From the NCBI GenBank assembly GCA_015062285.1, contig SUUY01000001.1, positions 234,880 through 298,879 of the forward strand: a stretch of DNA of 64,000 nt, in the 5' to 3' direction. The notes below the pieces were generated by a model. It was given only the letters and a program-made list of their open reading frames with translations, was not told where the DNA came from and did no database searches. Each line of letters starts with the position of its first letter. The first letter of the stretch is position 1. The translations under genes and the position numbers were made by a program. Shown piece by piece: positions 53,682 through 62,785 of this stretch. Origin of the DNA: Alphaproteobacteria bacterium (GTDB taxonomy: Bacteria; Pseudomonadota; Alphaproteobacteria; RF32; CAG-239).

Positions 53682-55973
53682 TTAAAAAATATTATTTGTA
53701 AATGGTGGTATATCAACATTTAATAATGATGCAATATTAAATACAACGGAAGATGTTACATCTTTATTTAGTGAAGAAAGAACTTTATTGACATAAATTT
53801 CACAATCCACCCCCCCTCTGCTTGCATAAAAGATATCTCGTAAACAAACCTGAATATCAAAGTTAGAATTATTAATTAAGCTATCTTTATTTTTTAATAT
53901 AAAACTTTGCAATATATCCATATTATTACCATTGTTCATTACAATGATTGTAATTAATACCATAAGAAAATCGCTAATAATATAATGTTGGATATTTTTA
54001 TCTATACATGCTTTTATAATTTTTAATAAATTTTCCATCAATACTTTATCATAACTATTTAGCATCTTATAGTTATGTGCTTGGGCTGCTATTGTTAAAA
54101 CATTATGATGAAAATTACTTTGATGCAATTCATTTATATATTCATTTTTAAATGCTAACGTTATAATTTTGCTAATAAAGATATTTAAGCCAGTTCTTAA
54201 TCTAGTATCAGTATAAGCATCGGATTCTGTACATGAAATTAATTGTATTAAACAGCAACTAATTTGAGTATACCAATATGCTATATCATATGCTATTAGG
54301 CTTTTACTTTCTATGGCTCTTTCTAAGATATTTATATCATGAGGTTGAGAAAGACACCACTCGTAAATAGAATGTATTATTAGTTTATTTTCTTTAGTAG
54401 TGGGTTCTTTACATACTTTATTGGTAAGATTAATAAAGAAATTCAAAAAATTATTTAACGTATTTGTAGAAAAATATGGAGCCAAAATAGTTTTTTGTTT
54501 TTGAAAAAATATATCATCTTCTAATTGTAATGTTTGTAAAGATATTGAATGTATTGATTTTATAATGTTTTCAAAAAATATTCTCTTGTTAGATTTATCG
54601 GATAAAAATGCACGCATTTGTATTGAAGATAACAAAGATATTAATGCACTTACACAAGGATAAGACTTTTCTGTTAATGAATCTTGAGTGATAGTCGTTA
54701 ATTCGTTTATGCACGGAATAATTTCATTGTGATTTATATTTAATATTATTGTTGCGAAAATAGTTTCACAATTTTTTAAGCTTTTCATAACAATATCTGT
54801 AAATCCATATTCTGATGATTTTTTGATTCCATTGATTAAGTAAACACAAGCCAGTTGAGCGTGCTTACATTGTTTAAACACATTGTTTACGTATTTAATA
54901 GCACTGTATAAATTAACTAAATTACCTAAAGTATTTAATATATTTTCAATTTGAATTTCATCTTTATTTAAGAATGCCACATTTAATTCTATTCGTAACG
55001 TCTCTAAAGTGTGATTTATAAGTTTATCTGTTGCTAGTGGATTATCTAATAGAATGTCGTCGTTAAAAAATGTGCCTTCCTTGAAAGAAATATACTGGCA
55101 ATTAATATCAATTATTTTATTCAATGCATTAGCACTGATTTTATAATCAGCTGTTTTTGAGTAAATGCTTGATATAGATATTAAATAATCAACATATCTA
55201 AAATATATTGTGAATATATATGGGTTAGTATTAATATAGTAGGCTTTAGCAACATCAAATTGTTCAAAATCTTCGAAAACACCTAAATCCTTAGGGTTAA
55301 TTGTTTGATTTAACAATGCTTCAATCCGTTTATAATGTTTTTTTATTTGTTTTGTATATCTTATGATGTCGCTTATTAACATCTGTGTTTGAAGTTCAGG
55401 ATTAATTAGTTGCGAAGCTCTTTTATATGTTGAAAATATAATATACAGCATTAAAACAATTAATCCCCAAAAAATAGAAATAATTGAAGAAATATTTTGA
55501 CTATTAATAAAAGTAGATAAAATTGTTATGCTTATAGATATGGTAAACATTAATAAAAAATAAGACTTTAATTTATAATCATTATTAAAGCGTCTGAATA
55601 ATTCATTAGGAAGTTTATCTACAGTAATCTGCATCGCAACCATTACAAGTGAAAAACTCAGAATGGACAAACCTATTAATGAACAGCCAATAGGTATAAG
55701 AATGTTTGATATTGTTTCTGGATTATTAATATAGTTACTTATTTTGGTAGATAGAAAAATATGGAAAGAAAAACATAGTATTATTAATAATAAAGCTTGA
55801 AATAAAGAAGCATGCTTTATCAAAAATGATTTTAGATAAAATATTGTATTATTATAACAACGCCAATATTTTAATTTAATCAATATAAGCTTCTTTTTTA
55901 TTGATTTTATAGACTTTTTAAATTTAAGTATTCTTTTTTTTATTTTGTATATTTTCAAAACACTTCCTTTCAT
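53682..55973 (-). CDS. Large membrane protein, DUF2254-like N-terminus
   Basis: 763 residues from the ATG at 55973; a TTG at 55958 with AAAGGA upstream is an alternative. A basic N-terminus is followed by four membrane helices (ALLLIILCFSFHIFL; ILIPIGCSLIGLSILSFSLVMVAM; SYFLLMFTISISITIL; IISIFWGLIVLMLYIIF). VAMQITVDKLPNELFRRFNND resembles the DUF2254 loop. The last 500 residues are helical and unlike anything I know. The gene is very AT-rich, consistent with accessory origin. Confidence 0.65.
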   Translation of the reverse strand: MKGSVLKIYKIKKRILKFKKSIKSIKKKLILIKLKYWRCYNNTIFYLKSFLIKHASLFQALLLIILCFSFHIFLSTKISNYINNPETISNILIPIGCSLIGLSILSFSLVMVAMQITVDKLPNELFRRFNNDYKLKSYFLLMFTISISITILSTFINSQNISSIISIFWGLIVLMLYIIFSTYKRASQLINPELQTQMLISDIIRYTKQIKKHYKRIEALLNQTINPKDLGVFEDFEQFDVAKAYYINTNPYIFTIYFRYVDYLISISSIYSKTADYKISANALNKIIDINCQYISFKEGTFFNDDILLDNPLATDKLINHTLETLRIELNVAFLNKDEIQIENILNTLGNLVNLYSAIKYVNNVFKQCKHAQLACVYLINGIKKSSEYGFTDIVMKSLKNCETIFATIILNINHNEIIPCINELTTITQDSLTEKSYPCVSALISLLSSIQMRAFLSDKSNKRIFFENIIKSIHSISLQTLQLEDDIFFQKQKTILAPYFSTNTLNNFLNFFINLTNKVCKEPTTKENKLIIHSIYEWCLSQPHDINILERAIESKSLIAYDIAYWYTQISCCLIQLISCTESDAYTDTRLRTGLNIFISKIITLAFKNEYINELHQSNFHHNVLTIAAQAHNYKMLNSYDKVLMENLLKIIKACIDKNIQHYIISDFLMVLITIIVMNNGNNMDILQSFILKNKDSLINNSNFDIQVCLRDIFYASRGGVDCEIYVNKVLSSLNKDVTSSVVFNIASLLNVDIPPFTNNIF

Positions 55974-56050
55974 GAAATATGATGTAGTGTAATTTATTGT
56001 ATACAAAAATTCAATTGTTTTAAGATGATATTATAAAATGATAATTAATA

Positions 56051-56590
56051 CTATGAAATCATATTTGTTATAAACTCTTTCCATTCTTTGAGTTTTTGTT
56101 CAAAAGATTTGCGAGCATTTGCGGGACTTGTTGAAGATAAAACATTATTTCCATTGTTTGTTAAATTTTGAAGCCACTCTTTTAATTTTTCATCTTTTTC
56201 TTGTTTTAGGTATCTATCAAACAATTTTTTTGCGTTTTTGCTATTAAATACAATACAACGAAGATTAGGACACATCTTTTGAAGTAGCTTAAAATCATTA
56301 TATATGATTGAATCCTTGATTATTTTACTATCTAAACTTGATTTTTGTTCAAACTTACAAGTTCCTATTACATCCCATAATCCAATACCATTATTAAGCA
56401 AACAATTATATCTTGTTGTTTTATTACTATTTATAACTATTTCGTTATTAAAAATATTGGCAATTATTTTCCAAAATTGATTTTGCGGATTATTATAATA
56501 GCAAGTGTTTCTAGATTTTTCACTTGGAAAAGTACCTAATATAATTAGTTTTGTATGTTGGTTAAAAATATAATCAAGACCTTTTTCCAT
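56051..56590 (-). CDS. DNA-deoxyinosine glycosylase (uracil-DNA glycosylase superfamily)
   Basis: 179 residues. Motif 1 LGTFPSEKSRN with YYNNPQNQFWKII, and motif 2 LSSTSPANA, match the hypoxanthine-DNA glycosylase branch (family 6) of the UDG superfamily. Removes deaminated adenine from DNA. Very AT-rich. No operon partner. Confidence 0.82.
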   Translation of the reverse strand: MEKGLDYIFNQHTKLIILGTFPSEKSRNTCYYNNPQNQFWKIIANIFNNEIVINSNKTTRYNCLLNNGIGLWDVIGTCKFEQKSSLDSKIIKDSIIYNDFKLLQKMCPNLRCIVFNSKNAKKLFDRYLKQEKDEKLKEWLQNLTNNGNNVLSSTSPANARKSFEQKLKEWKEFITNMIS

Positions 56591-56612
56591 AATATTTCAA
56601 TATAGTTTCAAT

Positions 56613-56810
56613 TTACTTTATATACATACTAATTAAAATTAGTATTCCTGAAATCCACCAAAACCATGCAGGTGTTTTTTTTCTCTCATTTTCTTTTTTT
56701 TCGTTTTTACTAAGTAATTTATATGCTGTGTAACCCAAAGCTCCTGTAACAATTAAATCTCTTATTGGGTCTTTTTTCTTTCTTTTAGAGGATTTAACAT
56801 CAAATTTCAT
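56613..56810 (-). CDS. Small membrane protein
   Basis: 65 residues: a basic start (SKRKKKDPIRDL), a weak helix (IVTGALGYTAYKLL), a charged loop, and a membrane helix (PAWFWWISGILILISMYI). No family known. It lies 22 bases upstream of the glycosylase on the same strand. Confidence 0.55.
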   Translation of the reverse strand: MKFDVKSSKRKKKDPIRDLIVTGALGYTAYKLLSKNEKKENERKKTPAWFWWISGILILISMYIK

Positions 56811-56947
56811 AGGAAAATTCTTTCAATAAAATATTTTTTATTAAAATATGCTAATGTTAAAAATTTTATTTGGCAATACTAAAAAATGAAAAACCGCCAC
56901 TTCATAAAAAGTAGCAGTTTTGTAGGAGAATTTATTGTTTAGTGGGC

Positions 56948-57142
56948 TTATTCCTTATAAATCACTGCGCCGTTGTCTAAAAGTAGGTTTGCTATATCTA
57001 TTTCAATGCGTTCTAAAGCGATAAGAAGTGCTGTTTCTCGTTGGTAATTGAGCCAATTTACATCACATCCTTTGTCAATCAACATTTGAACTACATCTAG
57101 TTTTAGTTCATCAGTCATATTTTCGTTCAAAATTACTGACAT
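56948..57142 (-). CDS. Short ankyrin-repeat protein, possibly truncated
   Basis: 64 residues with two ankyrin units (VVQMLIDKGCDVNWLNYQRETALLIAL; IANLLLDNGAVIYK). Ankyrin proteins normally have more repeats, so this may be the end of a longer gene. It begins about 90 bases from the 3' end of tRNA-Leu(TAA). Confidence 0.5.
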   Translation of the reverse strand: MSVILNENMTDELKLDVVQMLIDKGCDVNWLNYQRETALLIALERIEIDIANLLLDNGAVIYKE

Positions 57143-57157
57143 TATCGCATTGTAGTC

Positions 57158-57176
57158 AAACCGGCACTGTGCCGGT
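57158..57176. repeat. Palindrome with a T-arm-like sequence
   Basis: AACCGGCA (57158-57165) pairs with TGCCGGTT (57169-57176). On the plus strand GTGCCGGTTCGAT (57168-57180) repeats the T-arm of the neighbouring tRNA-Leu(TAA) in inverted orientation. Confidence 0.5.
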
Positions 57177-57201
57177 TCGATACTCTGTATATCATACCAA
57201 C

Positions 57202-57231
57202 AAAAAAACTCACCACAAGGGTGAGCTTTTT
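57202..57231 (-). terminator. Terminator of tRNA-Leu(TAA)
   Basis: CTCACC (57209-57214) pairs with GGTGAG (57220-57225); on the minus strand the stem is followed by seven T. Confidence 0.75.
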
Positions 57232-57234
57232 TAT

Positions 57235-57321
57235 TGGTGCGCTAGGCCGGAATCGAACCGGCACGGCCTTGCGGCCAACAGATTTTAAGTCTGCAGCGTC
57301 TACCTGTTCCGCCACAAGCGC
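57235..57321 (-). tRNA. tRNA-Leu (anticodon TAA)
   Basis: 87 bases on the minus strand with encoded CCA (57235-57237). Acceptor GCGCTTG/TAGCGC-side, anticodon loop CTTAAAA in the stem GCAGA/TCTGT, a long variable arm (TGGCCGCAAGGCCG), and the T-arm CCGGTTCGATTCCGG. Accessory genes lie on its 3' side, as for the other tRNA-Leu. Confidence 0.95.
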
Positions 57322-57537
57322 AAAATCATTTAGCATTCTTCTTATACATAGCTTTTATTTTATTTGCAACTATAAATTTTCAAAATAGTGAGTATTTTAA
57401 ATAATTGTTGCTCATTTTAATAAAATATGTTCTTTATATCCCTGTTATAACCGATCAATGAGGTTCGATTGTTGGGGCAGTTGACAGCGTCACGTCAGGA
57501 ATCGTCCCTTGTTGAGTTTTTTGAAAAGGATTTATTT

Positions 57538-58245
57538 ATGAAAAGTATTAATCTTTCTTGGCGTACATTTTTATTGCCAAATATTCATAATGAAGGTTGG
57601 CGGTTTGTTGGAATCTTTGCTGCAGTAACAGCGTTATTGGCAATGATCTGGGAGCCGTTAGGTTGGATTGGTGTGGTGCTTACTGTTTGGTGCTACTATT
57701 TCTTTAGAGATCCGGAGCGTGTGACACCTGAAATTAATGATGTGGTGGTTTCTCCTGCAGACGGAACGGTACAAATGATTGCCAAGGTTAAAGCACCGGA
57801 AGAATTAGGTATGGGTAAACAAGAGTTTACTCGTGTGAGTATTTTTATGAGCGTGTTTAATGTGCATGTGAATCGCTCTCCGGCTGAAGGTAAAATTACT
57901 AAAACCGTATATGTGCCGGGTAAGTTTTTTAATGCCACTTTGGATAAAGCAAGCAAAGACAACGAACGTCAGCTCTTGGCAATGAAGACCAAAAGCGGGA
58001 AAGATATTTGCTTTGTGCAAATTGCAGGTCTTGTGGCAAGACGTATTGTTTGTGATGCTGCGGTTGGTCAGGAATATAAGGCCGGCGAACGTTTTGGTAT
58101 GATTCGTTTTGGCTCCAGATTAGATGTATATTTGCCGGCTGGTGTTGAGCCTCAGGTTGTGGTTGGGCAAACAATGGTTGCCGGTGAAAGTGTTATTGCA
58201 AATATGACTTCCGGTCAAGCAGCTGTAAACGGAGTAATCAGATAA
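57538..58245 (+). CDS. psd: Phosphatidylserine decarboxylase
   Basis: 235 residues from the ATG at 57538 (AAAAGGA upstream). Short, alphaproteobacterial type with two membrane helices near the N-terminus. VSPADGTV and [11 protein letters not shown] are conserved, and the self-cleavage site is the Gly-Ser in [12 protein letters not shown], giving the pyruvoyl enzyme. Makes phosphatidylethanolamine. Its stop overlaps the pssA start (TAATG). Confidence 0.95.
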   Translation: MKSINLSWRTFLLPNIHNEGWRFVGIFAAVTALLAMIWEPLGWIGVVLTVWCYYFFRDPERVTPEINDVVVSPADGTVQMIAKVKAPEELGMGKQEFTRVSIFMSVFNVHVNRSPAEGKITKTVYVPGKFFNATLDKASKDNERQLLAMKTKSGKDICFVQIAGLVARRIVCDAAVGQEYKAGERFGMIRFGSRLDVYLPAGVEPQVVVGQTMVAGESVIANMTSGQAAVNGVIR

Positions 58246-59027
58246 TGGAAAAAATCAATGAAAAAATTCAGCTTTCTAAACAAAAGCTGAAGGATTTGCC
58301 ATTTCGCAAAATTGCACCGAATATTGTTACATTGCTGGCTTTGTGTGCAGGTGTGACTTCAATCAGATATTCTATTCAGGAAGATTGGACCAAGGCTGTG
58401 CTTTGTGTGTTTTTGGCAGCTTTTTTTGATTTGTTGGATGGTCGTGTTGCTCGTATGCTAAAAGGATCAACCAAGTTTGGCGCTGAATTAGATTCTTTGT
58501 CTGATTGTGTGAGTTTTGGCGTGGCTCCGGCAATTATGATATTTCAGTGGACAATGTATGATTTGCCAAAGTTCGGTTGGTTTTTTTGCCTGCTTTTGTG
58601 TGTTGGCATGGCTATGCGTTTGGCTCGTTTTAATACTATGCTTGAAGATGAGCCGATGCCAAAATATTGGGACCACTTTTTTGTGGGAGTTCCGGCACCG
58701 GCGGCAGCAGCATTGGTGATGATGCCGATTATGATTTCGTTTAATTTTCCGGAATATGATTGGTTGTTAAGATCAAATGCTTTTTGTGCTACATTGTTGG
58801 TGATCGTGACTTTGCTTATGATTAGCCGTATTCCGACATTTTCAACTAAAAAACTACGTGTGCCGACATGTATTATGATGCCGTTGATGTTGTTGGTGGT
58901 GCTGTTTGCTTCGTTTATTATCACTCAGCCATGGCTCACCTTGGGAATTGTTACTGCTTTATATGCACTTTCGATTCCGGTGGGAGTTTTGGTTTTTTTG
59001 AGAGTAAAAAAAGACTTTGAAGCATAA
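58245..59027 (+). CDS. pssA: CDP-diacylglycerol-serine O-phosphatidyltransferase
   Basis: 260 residues, several membrane helices. The CDP-alcohol phosphotransferase motif spans DLLDGRVAR to GAELDSLSD, with all Asp and Gly residues kept. Makes phosphatidylserine, the substrate of Psd. Translationally coupled to psd. Confidence 0.95.
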   Translation: MEKINEKIQLSKQKLKDLPFRKIAPNIVTLLALCAGVTSIRYSIQEDWTKAVLCVFLAAFFDLLDGRVARMLKGSTKFGAELDSLSDCVSFGVAPAIMIFQWTMYDLPKFGWFFCLLLCVGMAMRLARFNTMLEDEPMPKYWDHFFVGVPAPAAAALVMMPIMISFNFPEYDWLLRSNAFCATLLVIVTLLMISRIPTFSTKKLRVPTCIMMPLMLLVVLFASFIITQPWLTLGIVTALYALSIPVGVLVFLRVKKDFEA

Positions 59028-59034
59028 GATAACA

Positions 59035-59062
59035 AAAAGCAGCTTGAAAAAGCTGCTTTTTT
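59035..59062 (+). terminator. Terminator of psd-pssA
   Basis: AAAAGCAGCTT (59035-59045) pairs with AAGCTGCTTTT (59050-59060), followed by T run. Confidence 0.9.
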
Positions 59063-59123
59063 TGTGATGTTAACCAATAAATAATAAGTTGGTTTTATAG
59101 TATAAAAAAACAAAAAATAAAGC

Positions 59124-59152
59124 TTGACGTTTTTTGTCCGTTATGGTAAAAC
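59124..59152 (+). promoter_or_regulatory. Promoter of the outer-membrane protein gene at 59194
   Basis: TTGACG (59124-59129), 17-base spacer, TAAAAC (59147-59152). A second TTGACA at 59153 has CATATT 16 bases on, but would give almost no leader. Confidence 0.5.
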
Positions 59153-59193
59153 TTGACAAAATTTACAAAACAAACATATTTTGGAGACTATAC

Positions 59194-59799
59194 ATGAAAA
59201 AACTTTTTGCAACCGCAGTTTCTGCATTGGCACTGACAGTGGCCACAAGCAATGTGGCTGAAGCTCGTGATGGCGTATATTTAGCAGTCAGGGGTGGATT
59301 GAGCGACTATAATATGAATAAAAAAGACGAGTCTTTGTCTACTTCTGCTCGTGCTGAATTTGGTCGTGTGTGGAATGTTTCCGGTGCATTGGGATATAAA
59401 TATAAATATTTTCGTGTAGAAGCAGAATATACATATCGTGACGATGATTCTGATACATTAAAAGATGATGAAGGTGATCCGATGAATGATTATACCTTGG
59501 AATCAGATAGCTTTATGTTGAATGCATATTTAGATTTGATGCCAAATTATTGGATTAGCCCATATATCGGTGGTGGTATCGGTATCAGCCGTATGGAATT
59601 TACTAACCAAGATGTTGGCGGTCAGAAATATACTTGGGATGACGATATTTTTTCTTGGCAAGCAGGAGCTGGTTTATCATTGCGTTTGAACCGTTGTTTA
59701 AACTTTGATATGGGGTATCGTTATATTGATATGGGTGATATTGATGATGCTGATATTACCGCTCATGAATGGTATGCCGGTTTGCGTTATACTTTCTAG
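59194..59799 (+). CDS. Small outer-membrane beta-barrel protein (OmpA/opacity-like)
   Basis: 201 residues from the ATG at 59194 (GGAG upstream). Signal peptide ends at VAEA before RDGVYLAVRGG. Eight or so amphipathic strands (ALGYKYKYFRVEAEYTYR, SPYIGGGIGISRMEF, AGAGLSLRLN) and a C-terminal GLRYTF. Typical of the 8-strand surface-antigen barrels. The loops are rich in Asp. Confidence 0.85.
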   Translation: MKKLFATAVSALALTVATSNVAEARDGVYLAVRGGLSDYNMNKKDESLSTSARAEFGRVWNVSGALGYKYKYFRVEAEYTYRDDDSDTLKDDEGDPMNDYTLESDSFMLNAYLDLMPNYWISPYIGGGIGISRMEFTNQDVGGQKYTWDDDIFSWQAGAGLSLRLNRCLNFDMGYRYIDMGDIDDADITAHEWYAGLRYTF

Positions 59800-59818
59800 A
59801 AGTTTAGAGAAATTTAAG

Positions 59819-59846
59819 AGCCGCTCTTGTTGGAGCGGCTTTTTTA
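59819..59846 (+). terminator. Terminator of the outer-membrane protein gene
   Basis: AGCCGCTC (59819-59826) pairs with GAGCGGCT (59833-59840), followed by six T. Confidence 0.9.
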
Positions 59847-59869
59847 TGAACTAAAGAATAAAAAAAAGA

Positions 59870-59908
59870 ACGACCGCTGTTCCACGAGGGAAACAACGGT
59901 CGTCTTTT
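59870..59908 (-). terminator. Hairpin terminator of the gene at 59908
   Basis: ACGACCG (59870-59876) pairs with CGGTCGT (59897-59903), and TGTT/AACA inside. On the minus strand a T run follows. Confidence 0.7.
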
Positions 59909-60654
59909 TATTTAAATCGGATAGTTAGTCCGATTAAAATTTTTGCACCCCACCTATGGATAGGAAGGGTCGAATCCGATGGGGTTAATAATGCCTCCCC
60001 ATTAGATACTTCACCTGTTTTCTCATTTTTTACGAGCATGCTGTCTTTTACGGCAGCAAAGGTGATATTCCTATTGACAAAGGAATGTAATCCCTCTACT
60101 GAAGTTGTGAGGTACAATCCGTTTGCCAATTTATTCTTCGGATTCTTAGCTAATTTCCAATCTACTCCCAAACGAATGCCAACTTGAGGCGCTATCGAAT
60201 TTGGGGGTAAATTGAATTTTAGCTGATTGCTGTTTATTAGCTTCAGCTCCTCACCTGTTACTAGGATGTCTGGAGCTAATACAGCACCATACTGGGTGAA
60301 CCCTGCTGTAGCTCCGATATAAGCTCGGTGCTTACGATTAGGGTTGTTCACAAAATTCCAGTACACGCCCAGCTGAGCTGAACTAGAATTTTTGCTTCCC
60401 CAGTTTCCGCCAAGGGATGCCCTGAGACCGAAGTAGTTGTACACTACCTCGGCTCCGGCCAGGCCACAAAGCCCCTCAGTACTCTGAAAATCTCCAAAGT
60501 ACTGCGCTCCTCCGTAAAGGGAGAGCAGGAAGTTGTGGTTGCCGTTGTAGAGGGTTGTTGACCCGTCTACAATTCTCTTGGTGGCTGCCTTTTCCTCTGC
60601 ACTGGCAGCTACACATAATGTGCAGAGGATTATCATTGTTATAAACTTTTTCAT
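59908..60654 (-). CDS. Outer-membrane beta-barrel protein, Bacteroidales-like
   Basis: 248 residues. Signal peptide (ITMIILCTLCVAASA). The mature part has LSLYGGAQYFGDFQ, GLRASLGGNWG and a final GLTIRFK, as in Bacteroidales outer-membrane proteins with a C-terminal barrel strand. GC is higher than in the genes to the left. Terminator of its own. Origin by transfer is inference. Confidence 0.7.
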   Translation of the reverse strand: MKKFITMIILCTLCVAASAEEKAATKRIVDGSTTLYNGNHNFLLSLYGGAQYFGDFQSTEGLCGLAGAEVVYNYFGLRASLGGNWGSKNSSSAQLGVYWNFVNNPNRKHRAYIGATAGFTQYGAVLAPDILVTGEELKLINSNQLKFNLPPNSIAPQVGIRLGVDWKLAKNPKNKLANGLYLTTSVEGLHSFVNRNITFAAVKDSMLVKNEKTGEVSNGEALLTPSDSTLPIHRWGAKILIGLTIRFK

Positions 60655-60716
60655 ATCTTTTTACCCATTAGACCATAGAGGTACGCACGGGGTTTTGTGC
60701 GGTTTTATTTAATTAC

Positions 60717-62258
60717 TTACTTCAAAACCAACTTTTTGCCATTTGTAAGGCTGAAGGTCGTGGTTTCCTGAACCTCATCATATACTCCGCTTCCCTGATA
60801 TGGGTTGCGAAGTTTTCCGACAGCGTCGCTCACGACTGAGACTGTAGTATACAAGTCAGAGTTGATATCTCTATACTTATAATATGTCTCAGAGATCTTA
60901 ACATAACCAGCCTCGAACTTTGAAGTGGATGAGTTATAGACCATAGCGAGTTTGTCTGCTGGAAGAGAATAACCGCTAGTGTTCTCTCTGTGGATTTCAG
61001 CTCCCGTATTTTCGTCATAAGCAACGAAAAGGGTCTTGGCATCATCAGAGATATTCTCAAACCAAGCACAGATAGGGGTAGACTCCCATGTTGTGCGGTT
61101 GAGATCGTAGCGGTCAGTTTGGTCAGCTCTTACCAAACGGTAGCCCGGGATTGTGTAATCCGCAGGCTTATTCACTTTAAACTGCTGAGTAGCAGTTGCG
61201 ATAGCGAACCCGTTTGCATACAGCGTAGCTGTGTTGCTATAGGTTGTACCGCTAACAGAGAAGTTAGTTGATTTAACTGTTACATCGGCCTTGATAGGTC
61301 TGGTGACAGTCTTTTCAACTCCGTTTCTGCTATAAGTGAATATTGCTTCAGTGGTAACTGAATAAACGAAACTTTCATCAAATGTCTTGTTGTCAAGAGC
61401 ATATGTGAAGTTTGCATTAGTTCCGTTAATCACCGCGTTGGTGTTGGTGAGTGATGCAGTACCATTGCTGATTCTGTCGCTAACCTTACCTGCAGTGAGG
61501 GTTCCACCGAAGTCGCTTGTTAGAGCAACCTTTTCGCCTGTGCGCTGTCCACCCAGTGTCGGATACGCATAGAGCTGTGACTCTGTAGCGGACTTTACAG
61601 TCGCATCAGCATCAAACTCTACATCCTCTACTGGCTGTGGCTTTGTGATGACGAACTTCTGAACATCAGTGTCCTGAATGACGTTCTGCAGGGTCACTGC
61701 GGCAAGGTGCTCAAATTTGTTTTCGCCTGCGTTATAAAGTGCAAGCGAAATCATTTTAGCATCCGGAATGCTACGGGTGATGGTCTTGTCGTTGTTGACT
61801 TTAACGCTCACCTGTGTTGGGCAAGATACTGTCCAACAATCTGAGCACACATTGTATTTGTATGAGTGCTCGCTTCCGTTGCATACAGCCTCTGTTGAAA
61901 GAAGCTGTGGCTCCTCGCTGACCTCCATCTCTGGAGATGCCTTTACCGTAACCTCAAAGCTTGCTTTGAGGTGGTTTGTGGCAACGTGTTTGTTGTCCTC
62001 TACCACTAACTCCGGCACGATGCCTTCGCCTTTTCCGGTGATGTAGAGACCACCGTAGAATATCCCATTAAATGTCACAGGAATCTCTTCCTTGATCACG
62101 ACAGTGATGGTGTCGTGGATTGTTATGACATCTGAGATGGTATACGTCATCTCACTATTGATCTCAGCTTTGGCTGTTGTGAGGTAATCACTACAGCTGC
62201 AAATGCAGAAGCAGAAAGTGAAACATATTGCCATGATGATTGATTGAATCCTTGTCAT
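60717..62258 (-). CDS. Large putative lipoprotein, Bacteroidales-like
   Basis: 513 residues from the ATG at 62258 (MTRIQSIIMAICFTFCF); 62279 is an alternative. A signal segment ends in CICSCSD, a possible lipobox. Beta-rich, Ig-like mature part with many Thr and Val. A loop holds CNGSEHSYKYNVCSDCW and SCP, a Cys cluster. One 60-base line of the gene (61561-61620) counts 29 G+C, well above the genes to the left. No family recognised; surface or adhesion role possible. Confidence 0.6.
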   Translation of the reverse strand: MTRIQSIIMAICFTFCFCICSCSDYLTTAKAEINSEMTYTISDVITIHDTITVVIKEEIPVTFNGIFYGGLYITGKGEGIVPELVVEDNKHVATNHLKASFEVTVKASPEMEVSEEPQLLSTEAVCNGSEHSYKYNVCSDCWTVSCPTQVSVKVNNDKTITRSIPDAKMISLALYNAGENKFEHLAAVTLQNVIQDTDVQKFVITKPQPVEDVEFDADATVKSATESQLYAYPTLGGQRTGEKVALTSDFGGTLTAGKVSDRISNGTASLTNTNAVINGTNANFTYALDNKTFDESFVYSVTTEAIFTYSRNGVEKTVTRPIKADVTVKSTNFSVSGTTYSNTATLYANGFAIATATQQFKVNKPADYTIPGYRLVRADQTDRYDLNRTTWESTPICAWFENISDDAKTLFVAYDENTGAEIHRENTSGYSLPADKLAMVYNSSTSKFEAGYVKISETYYKYRDINSDLYTTVSVVSDAVGKLRNPYQGSGVYDEVQETTTFSLTNGKKLVLK

Positions 62259-62785
62259 GGTGTTTTTCTTTGAGTGCATCAGAAATCCGGTAGTATCGGA
62301 GTTCCTTCTCTCTTTAGTTCCCGCCACATCGTAAAAATCATTTAAAAAACAAAACCAATACAAAAAACATGTAATGTTCAGGAAATGGCATTTCACCAAC
62401 AAGCCTTGCTTGTCCTGATCGTCATGGCAAACGAGAATTACATTTTTTTGTTTGAATTTGATAATTAAATCTGGTGATTTTCAGATATTTTGGGGAAATT
62501 TATATTTTTTACTACTCTTTATCTCTTTTTCAGCATAACGCTATATGCTGATCGCCTTACCTAATGCAAAAAGTCAATTTTCAAAATTCTATGAACGCTA
62601 TCATAGTAACTATATGAAAAAGCTTAAAATTTATAATTATAAGCATAATTTTATACAAAAGATATATGGCATTATTGATTATAGCATAAATATAAGAAAC
62701 TGCAAGAAAAAATGATGCTTTGGACGAAAATTTTAAAAACAACATAAAAAAAGCTCCTGTTGGCGAGGCCAAAAGGAGCAAAAAG
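62259..62785. other. Intergenic stretch with one terminator
   Basis: About 530 bases without a believable gene. AT-rich in the middle. At 62746-62779 GCTCCTGTTGGC (62753-62764) pairs with GCCAAAAGGAGC (62768-62779) with one mismatch; with its T run on the minus strand this terminates the lipoprotein gene at 62786. I see nothing else in it. Confidence 0.6.

Noticed and set aside
57142..57336. 64-codon leftward ORF over the tRNA
   Set aside because: It is a translation of the tRNA-Leu(TAA) gene and its flank.
60990..62046. Several plus-strand ORFs inside the large lipoprotein gene
   Set aside because: Antisense shadows; the minus-strand frame is continuous and has a signal peptide.
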